From assembly GCA_963377175.1 (NCBI GenBank), contig CAUJNA010003247.1:581501-645500 (forward strand): a DNA stretch of 64,000 nucleotides. The letters run 5' to 3'. Positions 33,901 through 44,752 of this stretch are shown here, one piece after another. The translations under genes were made by a program, and so were the position numbers. Positions within the stretch are counted from its first letter, which is position 1. The number at the start of each line of letters is the position of its first letter. The notes beneath the pieces were generated by a model. It saw nothing but the letters and a program-made list of their open reading frames with translations. It was not told where the DNA came from and did no database searches. This stretch comes from Effrenium voratum (Eukaryota > Sar > Dinophyceae > Suessiales > Symbiodiniaceae).

Positions 33901-33980
33901 AATGAGCTAGGCAGTCTGTGTACGCCGAACACGCGGTCTCTCCGTCTGCGCTGCCCCGCGTCCGCGGAGACTTGGAACGC

Positions 33981-34037
33981 CTCGGCAAAGCGGCAGAAGG
34001 GCGCTTGAGACGCTTGCGAAGCTTCCACCCGCTTAAG
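33981..34037 (-). CDS. Candidate 57-nt exon
   Basis: Acceptor TTTTTTCCCCCAGCAG and GC donor TTTGCCGAG|GCGTTC bound exactly 19 codons: LKRVEASQASQAPFCRFAE. The polypyrimidine tract is strong. No family is recognised. Confidence 0.5.
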
Positions 34038-37000
34038 CTGCTGGGGGAAAAAATGGAAAAACAGTAGTGATAGACTCCCTTTTCAAACCAACAAGGGAAA
34101 ATAACACATAGTCTTAAGGAAATCGAAGGAAGACACTGTGATGGAAATCCTCGCAACGCCTAAACCAATGGACTCTCAAAACTGGCTGTGGGTCAAAGCT
34201 TGGTAACATGGAATCCCGGGAAGCATCTCTCTTGGACCCTGAGTCTTGGGCTCCAAGCATGGGGCAAAATGGCATGCTTTGCTCGGGCTCTGGTACTTGC
34301 TTCAACCAAAAATCCTGTAGTGACAGATTCCCCTTAAAGCAAATGGCTGCAGCCGTTTTTTAACCCTCCAACGCATCGCGATTCTCGAGGCTTTTGCGGA
34401 GGAGGTGTCGTTGCTCGCTGGAGCTCGGCCTGAACGTCTCGGGCTTTTCAATTGCACGAGTATGTGGCTTACCTGAGCCCTCAAACTTCCCATAAGAATG
34501 GGTTATTGCAACCCAAACTTATGGTGATGTCCTTTTGTTTGGGGGTAGTTTGAGAGTCCAAGTTAGTCTTTGGGGGGGTTGGTAAAAAACCTGGTACTTC
34601 CTGTGATGTGTTGAGTTGCAGTTGTGAGCAAGGGGTGGGTGGGGCAGGGGAGGTGGGGAGGGTGATGTGATCGTCGTTATGAAAGGCTTGCACGCACACG
34701 AACACACTCGTCAGCGCGCACAGGTTGATGCATGGCCCATGTTGGTTGCAAAAGCTGGCAAAATGTGTCTGGAGAGCCACCATGCCGATCCCAGCAAACA
34801 TTAATTCGCTAGAAGAGTCTCTATGACGAGGGGAGCACGCAAACGACCCGCTTCGCTTGCTTCATGGTGGGAACTGAATGTGTAGACAGATGGTGGCAAT
34901 CATTGCAAGACCACAATATACCAATTCAGCTTCACTACATGCATAGCGTCGTTTGGAGGTATCAGCTTCCCATTGAGAAGGATTTCTGGGGTGCGTAGGC
35001 TGCAGTGTGTTGATTCAGATTTTGAGGAATTGAACTGCAACTATGCCAAAAAACAATAATGGCTAATTCTCCGGTTTGCTGTCAAGCATGCGCCAGAGAT
35101 GACAAATTGCAGCCAAGCCAGAGGAAAGCACGTGCGCGGCCCAGGTCTTTTTTATCGGCCTGTGACCCTTGTTGGGGGGGGCTTAACCGCTTTTTTGCCG
35201 GGGGTTCCAAAAGCGAACCCCCCCCCCCCGCGCCATATTGGGCCACCCAACAAAAACTCCACACGGCCCCACGTCATCTTGGGAATGGATGGGACCGTGG
35301 AACTCGAAGAATCAGCACCCTTGACTTAGCCGTAGGGCCTGTGGGCCCCTTTTGAACGGGCTCCCCCGTCAAACGTCAAGAAGAAGGTTCAGCTTTGGCC
35401 TCCCGGACCCTCAGACTACCCTGGAAAAAAGGGGAAATCTCCCCCATAATTTTGGGGCAATAGCCAATTTTGACGGGCTGGTTGAGAGTTTAGGCTTCCC
35501 TTTACCAAGCACAAGGTAGACTCAAACAAAAGGCACCCTTTCACAATCTCGGGGGTGCGATGTGCAGCGCATAGGCTGGACGACAGGTTGGATAGGGGTC
35601 AACACATGCCAAAAGGTCAAAAGGTCGAAAGCGAGGCTCCAAAAGCTTTGGAATATCTGGGTGCGTCTTCTTTTCGGGTTTCTTTCCGGGGTGCTCCAAA
35701 AAAAACAGCCAACAGGTAGAAACCGGGAAAAAATATATGAGAAAACACCACTGCCATGTTGGACTTTCAAAAAAGCCCGGGCAAAAGAATGACCACTGCC
35801 ATGTTGGACCAAACAAAATGAAACCGATCGACCGATCGACCGACCGACCGACCGACCCGACAATCGGCAATGCCCCTTCCCGCCGGCGACAAGTCGAAGG
35901 GGTTGGAGGGCAAGACCACCTGCGTGAGTTGGTGGCCAGAATTGCCTGGCTTTCCTTAAGGTCACCGCGATACCAAGGACATACAAAAAAAGTCACACCC
36001 AAATTTGGTGGTTCCCAAAAACAAGCAGAGATCGGTTTTTGGGGGTTTGCCCAGATAATAATAAAAAAGGATCGCCTCAAAAAAGAGGCTTTGTGGTTTC
36101 CCCACAGTAGCCAAGATAAAAAGGATAGCCTCCTTCCAACAAACAAGGTACCTGTGTGAGGATACCTGAAAGATGGTGTTCCTCTTGGGTTCTTTCTGTG
36201 TCAGTTCCAACGTTAGCGGGAGGGAGGGTGGCCTCAAAACAGTCACACCCTAATTTGGTGTTCAAAAAAAGAGGGATTATGTTGTGCCACCCAAAATGGC
36301 CGAATCCAGAGATGCGTGAAAATAGAAGGGCCCCACAAATGGTATGTATGTGTCCCTTCAAACCTAAAACAAGGCACCCTGAAAACACGCATCCATGTTT
36401 GGTCAGGTAGACTTAAACCCCGCGTTTTTTCCCAAAAAAACTGGGTTCAAGTCGTTTGTGGGGTATACTCGTTCCAATGGAAGCTGATCGGAAGGAAGAC
36501 TTGAAAGCTTTCAATTGCAACCAAAAAACGGGGGTTCCACTGTCTCGTTTGCCTCGTTCTGGAAATCATCGGTGATCTCCTGGTCCGGAACCTTCAAAGG
36601 CTTGGAAGCCGTGGACTTCAGCATTGAGCCCCACAGCACCAACTTTTTCCTGTAGTCTATTTTAGTAGGGGAACCCTCCCCAAAAAAAGGTAAAAGGGCA
36701 CTACTGGGGGACCTAGTAGCTAAAGATCAGCGGGAACATAGGGCCATAGGGTCCTAAGAAAAACAAAGTCCGGGAATTTAGGAAGTGAGCTAAACACCAG
36801 GGGATCATTTTATATATGTCAAGCCATGCGACACAATTGCGGCATTGCGAGATGGCCTCCTTCGATTCCGGCCTCAGCGCGACAAACATCAAAAAGTTAG
36901 AAAAACGTCTCGCGCGTTTCAGCTCAGCACAAGCAATCAAATACAAAAGCATCCTTGCCGCAACTTTCATGCGTGGCTCGTGGCAAGCTGTCCCAAGTGC

Positions 37001-39439
37001 TGAGTTCATGCTGCCCACTCATGCAAGGCGAAGTGGCAAATCGAGGCACATAAAAAAAAGGCTGGGCCATTCCATGCTTCGAAGCGGTTCTGTGGATGGA
37101 CAAAATGAATTTCGCACCACCCAAGAAAACCATGAATGAAGGAGACCACGGTTTGTTGGTGTTTACCTTGGGGAATCGAATCATTCTCTCGAGTTTCTTA
37201 GAACGACGGTGCATCCTCAGTGTGCCCCGTTGTGCAGGACTCTGAGCACCCGGCGGGTCTGGCACAACTTCCTGGCACGAAGGATGGACGGTTTCCAGTG
37301 GGGCACGGGGTGGGTGGCGCGTCTTTTTTTCGAGTGCTCATAGTGCTCCCTTTTTGTTTTTTGTTTTGTTTTTTTTAAAGAGGGAAACCAACGGAGCACC
37401 ATGAATGTCGAGGCTCGATGTTTGAGAAGAAGCCGCGTGGAAGAATATTCACCAGTCACTCACCACAGGTGATGCAAGCTGGACACATAGATGGGCTTTT
37501 TTGGGAAATTCCCAGCCGATCGAAACCGGCGGGGCCCATCTATTACGCAAACTAAGCCAAAATTGGACGATGCTTATGACACAGGTGAGATCTCGCGTGA
37601 TCGAAGCTGATGGGTCTGATTGAAGGCTCCGAGACTTCACCCATGGTTTCTCCGAAGCCACGCTGTCTCAACCAATCTGAATCCCAGGTCTGCCTTCAAA
37701 CTTTGGTTGCGGTTGATCCGTCTCCAAAAAAAATGCTTGCAAGTCCCATGAAAAATCGACTGGTTCCCAAAGGTCCAAAGGTTGTTTTCAATTGGCTTCC
37801 CTTTGAAACGACACTGAAAGGGAACGCGGTGAAAGATGGGACGGGCAATCCCTGGACCAGAAACAAAGCGGCACCACCCGCGCAAATCCGACTCCGCAAT
37901 TTGGTGCTGGCGAATCGGCATCTGCACGCCTTGCGCACTTCTCCTGGCGCTTGAAAGAAGTCGAGGTCTAAAGCACAAAGATAATTCCAACTTTGGCCTG
38001 GTGAGAAGCAGTGTTTGGGGTTTGCCATTCAAAGAAAAAACAAAAACAAGGACTATACAAAACATCTCGTGGAATGATTTGTCAACAGCATCGGACTCCA
38101 GCTCTTTAAGATGAATCATGCTGAATAGCTTAGTCTTGCCAGTGGCCAATTTAAGAGATCTCGCAACATAAATCGAATAGGAGCCGGCCCCCTCCAAAAA
38201 AAAAGGGGCCGCAAAACCGGTTTTTCGGTGTCGCCTCACGGACGGATCCTCAAACCGGCAGCTCACAGCTCAAGGCTCGGAGCCTCCGGAGGGCGGCTCC
38301 CACAACGGCGTGGAGAAGAGCGGCGCCTCGGGAGGGGACGAAACATCGAAAATGACCTCAAGAAGCACCAGGGACAAACATCCAGACCTGGATTTGTTGC
38401 ATTTGTTTTTTCGATTTTTTTCCCTTGGAAAGATCAAGACCTGGTGCTAGTTTTTTGTGTTTGTTCCTTTTTTGGAAGGAAGAGTTGGAAAACCCTTCTT
38501 GAATGGGTCCGAAACAACGGGATCTGAGGCCTTTCTACTTACCTTTGACAGTCGCATTAGGAGTGCGTTCCTGGGTTTCCCCATTCGGACCTGTTAGTGG
38601 CAAGACCAAATGACCTCACTTTGCTTGCGAAAGGGGGGCTTCAACGCCCGGTGAAGAAACCTAGGGGCTCGTTTCACTACAAAAATGCGCACAACAAATG
38701 TGCTTGACGGGCAAGCAGGCCCTTGGTTTGACTCCTGTCCACGTTCCTGGCGGAGCTTGCTCTGGGAAAACCAATCCCCCCCCCCCACCGCAACATTTGT
38801 GGAGTGGATGGCTCGAGATCTCTTTTGACCAAAAGTCGGACGTGTTCAGCGGATGGGCGGTGTGTCTCGAATTCCGGTTTCGACTCTTGGCCTCTTTTCT
38901 GAAGACCCCCCGAGAATTCGTTCCCCCGAAAAACCGAGCGAAGTCGTCCCCTCGGGCCCCTGCAGTGACGGCTCGCTCATTTGGGTGCCTGGCAAGCTCC
39001 AAGCACCGGGGGAATGGGCCCTAGCCGCTATGACATGGTGGGTGTGTCTTTTGTACGCTTGGACCCCTGAAAATTGTGGTTTCCTTTTTGGGTTCCTGCA
39101 AAAACCACCCAAAAGTGTTCTTTTTTCAGGTTCCTTTTGTTTAGACCCCCCCAAAATAGTGGTTTTCCTTGTTGGTTTCCCGTTAAAGCCAAAAGCCAGG
39201 TACATTTAAAACATGACACACCCATATGTTGCTTGTCAATATCTATATCCACCTGGGTTTATCTGAGCGGATTGTCATGGCGTTCCCCACATACAAACCA
39301 CATTGGAACACGTCCGGATTCCGACCGATTTTGTAGGCTTCCCCGCGGCTCTCAATTTGAGAGCCGGAAGTTCTTCACAGCGTGCGCAAGGCAGCTCCGA
39401 GCGTCAACGACTCTGGGGTTCAAATGTTGCCATAATTAG

Positions 39440-39576
39440 AACTACTGTGGATGGACGAAATACATTTCGCACCACTTTGAAACCATGGGAAATCATTACT
39501 CGTTGGTATTTTCAGGAAAATCATCATTACAGGGATTCTTGGGTGGTGCATGTTTTCGTCCATCCACAGTATGACC
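39440..39576. repeat. MITE-like element with inverted ends
   Basis: Left end TACTGTGGATGGACGAAATA at about 39,443 and right end TTTTCGTCCATCCACAGTAT ending near 39,573 are inverted copies. Next to each is GCACCAC or GGTGGTGC. A half copy (TTCTGTGGATGGACAAAATG) lies near 37,088. Confidence 0.7.
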
Positions 39577-39857
39577 GAACATAGACTCAACACCCCCGTG
39601 ATCCGAGGTCTGCGACAAGATGAAACCTCAGGGAAACGGATGCCTCCCAGAGGCTCAAATGCCGCTTGGAGTTGCTGGCTGAGCTTTGGTGACCTTTGGC
39701 GTTGCACCTAGGCACCTGGAAGACCAATTCCTCTTTTCCAACTTCCAGGGGCCCACAGGTTGATTAGGACGACCGCTTTGGACCGCAGCCAAAAAGGGCC
39801 AGGCCGCGGCGAGGCTTAGCCGGAAAGCGGTGCCGGGGAAATGCATGAATGAGCCAT

Positions 39858-39940
39858 GTTGCTGGTGCTCGGTAGGGAATGAGGGAATGATACATGCAAA
39901 GCACCCCTTGTGGTTTCCTTCCCTACTGAGCACCAGCAAG
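39858..39940. repeat. Short family D element
   Basis: Ends TTGCTGGTGCTCGGTAGGGA and CCCTACTGAGCACCAGCAAG are inverted copies around an 83-bp unit. It shares these ends with the elements at 33,278 and 57,844. Confidence 0.75.
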
Positions 39941-40542
39941 AAATTTACTTCATGATCTGAGATGAGGGAGCACCAAGCAAAGGACCTACAACATGGCGAT
40001 CTTGGTTTACATCGAGTTGAGCTCGCGCTACGGTGCATGGTGTCCATGATGCTTGGAGGGCCCCTTTGACACATCCCACACTATTCTCGGCGACCTCTGC
40101 CGTGGAATCTCACTGAGATCAAACTGGCGGTCGTGGCATCGAGGAACTCGGAGCACCTTCCCTTTACCACGTTGGAAGGCTCGCTTTCTGCGTGGATTGC
40201 CCAGGAGAAGTCCAAACTGGTTGTTTAAGCCACTGCAATGGTCTTCCCCCAAGTGACTGAAGTCCGAAACGGAACGCGGGGAGCGAGAAGGTCAAATTCG
40301 TGAGGGCGGCCTCTTGGAAAATAGATGGCCCTGGTAAATGGCAGAAACCCCACCTAAACCAGTGGAACCATCTATTTTTAATCAAACTAACCTAAAAAGG
40401 ACACCTATGATCAAATTCCGTGACAATGGTCTTCAAGACTGAAGTCCGAACGGAACTCGAAGAGTGAGAAGATCCAATTCGTAGCGTTCTTTTTGCCAGA
40501 AACTTTGCCGGGAGAGGCTCGTTCCCCGATCCGGACTCTCAC

Positions 40543-40601
40543 GGGCCGGCGCGGGGGGTGAGATGCGGCAGCAATGTGCCGCTGGGCAGGAGGAGCTCGT
40601 C
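40543..40601 (-). CDS. Candidate 59-nt exon
   Basis: Acceptor ATCTTCACTCAG and GT donor CGGCCC|GTGAGAGT bound DELLLPSGTLLPHLTPRAG. It is clearly protein-like. It does not join the 41,466 exon in phase, so another exon probably lies between or they belong to different genes. Confidence 0.5.
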
Positions 40602-41465
40602 CTGAGTGAAGATGTTGCGGGTGTTTTTACGGGTTTCCCGTTTGAACCATCTTAGGGGAAATTCAGGGTTTCCATTTAGACCATTTTGGGGGAATTCGGG
40701 ATTCAGGGTTTCCATTTAAACCATCTTGAAAGAATTCATTTTGAGGGGTTCTTATGGGTGTCCGTTGGTTTTTAAGGGTTCCTAGATAGCCAAGTTGCGA
40801 TCCTTTTTTTCAGTCACTGTTGCTAGTTTTTGGGGTAAAGTTCATGGCAAAAAGAAGCAACTGGCGACCCAGGTGTCCATTCAAACCATTTTGCGGGAAT
40901 TCATTTTGAGGATGCCACTTGGGAGGTTTTGGTTTTGGTCAAGATGACTTTGATCGGCTGTCTGTTTTCAGATCCCGTGCTGAAAGTGAATCTCTTTTGT
41001 GGGTCGAATGAAAACCCAACCACTAAACCAACTAAAAAAAACAACGAAAAACCTAAGGAGCCGCACGGATGGGAACTGCCAAGTTTGGGGATAGGCCAAC
41101 ATGGCTGACTTGCGACTGGAGCATAAACAAGGCACACATCCGAAACTGGGGGTCATCGCTAAAGCGATGGTTCCGGGTTTGTCTTGTTGTCGGGGTACCT
41201 CTGTTTGGCGGTTTTGAACGAAAACCAAGAACCGAAGCCATTTCGGGCCGGTCCACTACAAAGGACACCTAGATTTCCCCTTCTGCACCATCCCCACGTG
41301 GAAAATCATCCATTAAGATTCCAAAAGGTGATGGATTTCCCCTTCTGCACCATCCCCACGTGGAAAATGTGTTGATGCCGGCTAGGTGACAAATCTTACA
41401 ATTTGCGAGCTTCCAAAGAATGGGCTAAATAACCCCCCCTTTTGGGTGCGATCTTCAAAACACAC

Positions 41466-41539
41466 CTCCAACGAGGCAAATCGCCGTCCCAAGTCTCCTC
41501 CGGCAAATCGTCTGTGCCATAAATGCGGCGCCTCGGGTG
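41466..41539 (-). CDS. Candidate 74-nt exon
   Basis: Acceptor AAATTCCCGCAG and GT donor CGTTGGAG|GTGTG bound HPRRRIYGTDDLPEETWDGD and then LPRW. Acidic and aromatic composition supports coding. The family is not recognised. Confidence 0.5.
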
Positions 41540-42897
41540 CTGCGGGAATTTCTCTCGCTTGCGAGAGAAATCATCAGAGGCGCGGGTGTGTCTGTTTTGA
41601 GAGGACCCCCACCAAACAAAACATAAACAGCTAAAAATTAGAAAAAGACACCACCAAAAAAAGAATCGAACTTGAAGCATCGAACTTGATTCCTTCAAGG
41701 CGAACCACGGTCGACACTCCCTCTTTCCCAAGTGACCAGCAAGTAGTTTGCGCCACAGGCGCACTTTCCGATGCGCAAAGTGTTTGCCGTGGCTGTGGTT
41801 CGTTTTTGTATTTAAGCCGGTTGTTGGTTGGCTAGGGCGACCATAAGGACAACTCAATGTCTTTGTTTTGGGGTCGCCCCTATTTCTTGCAACACCGTGT
41901 CAACCATTTGGTCAGATCGGAAGGCACCAAACGGAGGGACAGAGGGGCCCGAGTCCATGGAGCAGATGGACAAAAAGCCGGCTGGTTTGATAGGCAGGCA
42001 ATCAGTTGGAATGAGCCCTATAAATCATCCCCCATGTTCTTGTTCCCTTTGTATACGTTTTTTTTTTTAATGGATTCGGTTCATTCCCAACACCTGGAAG
42101 GTCATTCCCTGAGCACCAGCAAGAAATTGCCAGTGCTCCTTTTTAGTTGGCTTCGCATGGTACCGAATGCTCCCCATGAGGAAACTTGTCCAAATGGTGA
42201 GCCCCTGTTGGCACGCCGCTGCAGCTCTGAATCACCCGACACCTATGTGGAAGCGAACATCCACTTCTTCCAAGCCCAAGCTGCTTTTTGGGGACCCGTT
42301 GCCATGACCAAAGAATCTGTCGAAGTGATGGGCACCTCTGACTCCAGCCAATGTTCGACCCGATGAATTGAAGTAGCCCCACTCGCATGGCGGTCGCCCT
42401 TTCTGTGTCCAGTTGGAATGGATGGGCACTAAGGCTGCGACAGTTCGTAAAGATTGCGATTCCTCAGTGGCCGTATGGCTGGTTGGCACCAGGCGGCTCA
42501 CAAAACAGAAATCGCCGGTGAGGGAACCTTGTAGCATGTGCCCATGCGAGTTGTTGATTGTCTCCAGCCTGGCTGATACGCCATGCCATACGCTGGGTCG
42601 ATGAATGCAGCCTATGCATTTAGTGAGTGCATGTTGCAAACACTCTTTGAAACATGCATGCTCGTACAACGGAACATGCCACTGAGGCGGAAAGGTATGG
42701 ACAATATTGAACATGAGACTATGACACGCAAAACGCGCGGGAAAACAGAAGCCTATACCGATCAGCGATTGACAAGTGCAATACTGTGTTGGCGGCATTC
42801 GTTGAGCGTCGCTCGGATACAGTCTTTTGAAGGATCCAAAAGAGACGCAGCGAACCAACAAGTTGGAACTTGCAGCATCAAAGAACTACCAACCAAA

Positions 42898-43020
42898 TGA
42901 CTACCAACCAACCAACAAACCAACCAACCAACCAACCAACCAACCAACCAGCCAGCCAGCCAGCCAGTCAGCCAGCCAGCCAGCCAGGCAGCCAGCCAAC
43001 CAACCAACCAACCAACCAAC
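42898..43020. repeat. CCAA / CCAG tetranucleotide array
   Basis: Alternating blocks of ACCA and CAGC tetranucleotide repeats. Low-complexity frames on both strands (QPTNQPTN and GWLVGWLV) come only from the repeat. Confidence 0.95.
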
Positions 43021-44528
43021 CTCATCTGGCCCGAACATGGCGCCCATCTCTCGCACGTCCGAAACTGAACGCGTAGGTCTTTGAAAAAACAGAAACATGA
43101 CAGCTGCCCTCGTCCTTTCTCAAGGGCCGCCAGTTTTGTGCCAAAACAAAGGGGGGGACCGCCGTAAGGCCCATAACCATGTGCGTGCGTCCTGGTTTGA
43201 GAGTGCCCGTTGCTTGCTCTCAAGGGAACCATACGCATATTTGGGCGGCCCTTTAAGACAACCCCGCATCTGCAGTCCGATGCGCTTGATGAGGTTTGAC
43301 AGGCAGGGCTGCAGCTGGGGTTCCAGCCTAGGCTGGCCGTGTGAGCCACCCGAAATAGAACATGGGAAAATGAGTGCTTCCATCCCCAAATGGATCACGG
43401 AGAAATCGGGATTTATGGACGGAACCTCCAATTAAACGTGTTAGGCGAGGCTCAAATGTGTGGCTTGCCTCAACCTGTTTTCAGGTTTCCCGTGAGGTGG
43501 TCTTTGGTCTGGCTCACTACACCAACGTTGCAAGGAAGCAAAATGCAAAGCAGACCGCAAGGCGCGTTTTTCAGACACACAAATTGGAGAAAGTCAACAA
43601 GCGGCTTCTGAACTTGAAAACGACGTTTTATTAGCAGATTCCCAAGGCAGTACGCGTGTTTCGCTATTTTCATTGAGTCTCTTTCGGGTTGATATGCCGG
43701 CTGGGGGGCTCTTTCAAAAGCTGAACCTTCAAAATGACAAGGGCTTCTTTTTGGCATCCCACAACCCCCTGTCCACAAAAATGGGACCCACCAAATGGAC
43801 CCACCAAATGGACCGGTTCACAACCTCGCTTCCTGGATTGTCCAAACGACTTCTTATTTACCACTCAAATGGTCCAAACCTAAAAAAGTGCAGAACAGGG
43901 GTGCATGTTGAGGCTTCAAACTGTCATGTTGTTTTAGATAATAAATAGTATTGCCTTCCAAGTAGGATTTCACTTATAGTTTGATTCGAACGCTTCTTCT
44001 AATTCATATGCTACATTGAAATTTAAATGTGCACACCTGAGTTAAATTTGAGTTTTAAAAACATGCATAGTTTGATTTGAAAAGCATGTCCTTCCAAGTC
44101 TAAATAGGAACTTATTTCCAAAACTTAATTAGATGTTTAACATAATTTGACTAGAATCCAGTAAGGAGTTACAAGCTGGCTGTTGCTTCTGAGTAGCTCA
44201 GTTACATTTGTTGAATCATATTTTAAATACAATGTCAACAAAACCCTGGTACCAGTAGAAATTATTCTAGTTGGTTTAAGTAGAACTGATTAGAGTCTTG
44301 ATTAGAGTTCGTATTGTGAAATTGGCTTGAAAATGGAATTCCTTTGCAAGTAGGACTTTAAATCGAACTCAATTGGAAAGTAACCAGAATCTAAGAAGGA
44401 AAGACAAACACGCTGGTGATGTCTGTCTTCCAATTTGCCTAGACAACGAAAAACAAGCCTGAGAACAGACGTAGACCCATCATAGACACAGAAAACACAA
44501 AAATTGGAAAATACCGGAAAAGAAAAAA

Positions 44529-44752
44529 GACTCAAGAACACCAAACAAGCCACCTCGAGGAAATCAAGAAAAGCAAAAACATAGCCTCGAGAAAACAACC
44601 AAACACAAAACAAAAGAATCATGGTTCCAGACTCTTTCAACATGGGTTGTGCACCAAAGAGTTTCTAAACCATGTTTGTTGTCTTCTCGAGCCCTTTTTG
44701 GCTTTTTCATGGTTTTCCTCGAGTTGTTTTTGGTGTCTTGTTTTCTCAAGAT
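44529..44752. repeat. Foldback inverted repeat
   Basis: The arms at 44,529-44,636 and 44,657-44,752 are imperfect reverse complements with shared CCTCGAGGAAA, AAAAAGC, CTCGAGAA and CATGGTT blocks. The innermost ACTCTTT/AAAGAGT pair closes a loop of about 20 nt. It could be a foldback-type mobile element; no coding is seen. Confidence 0.75.

Larger units (their letters stand above)
21242..41465 (-). other. Repeat-rich introns with exons of unidentified gene(s)
   Basis: About 20 kb in which GC-rich islands of 30-170 nt, mostly best read on the minus strand, are separated by AT-richer DNA full of short dispersed repeats. The better islands are listed separately. Weaker ones lie near 26,690-26,790, 28,205-28,290 (ERMARPDPARRVLRGAW), 29,985-30,110, 31,426-31,560 (HAAKGRGPGVFAVLGSSSAS before a CAG|GTGGGTGG donor), 32,430-32,475, 34,370-34,440, 38,880-38,990 and 39,770-39,840. 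No domain family is recognised, so I cannot tell whether this is one long gene or several. The plus strand at about 34,370-34,450 also gives a protein-like reading (ILEAFAEEVSLLAGARPERL), so strand is not certain at every island. Confidence 0.45.

Noticed and set aside
42232..42861. 209-codon minus-strand frame
   Set aside because: No motif, overlapped by plus-strand frames of similar quality, and no splice or start context.
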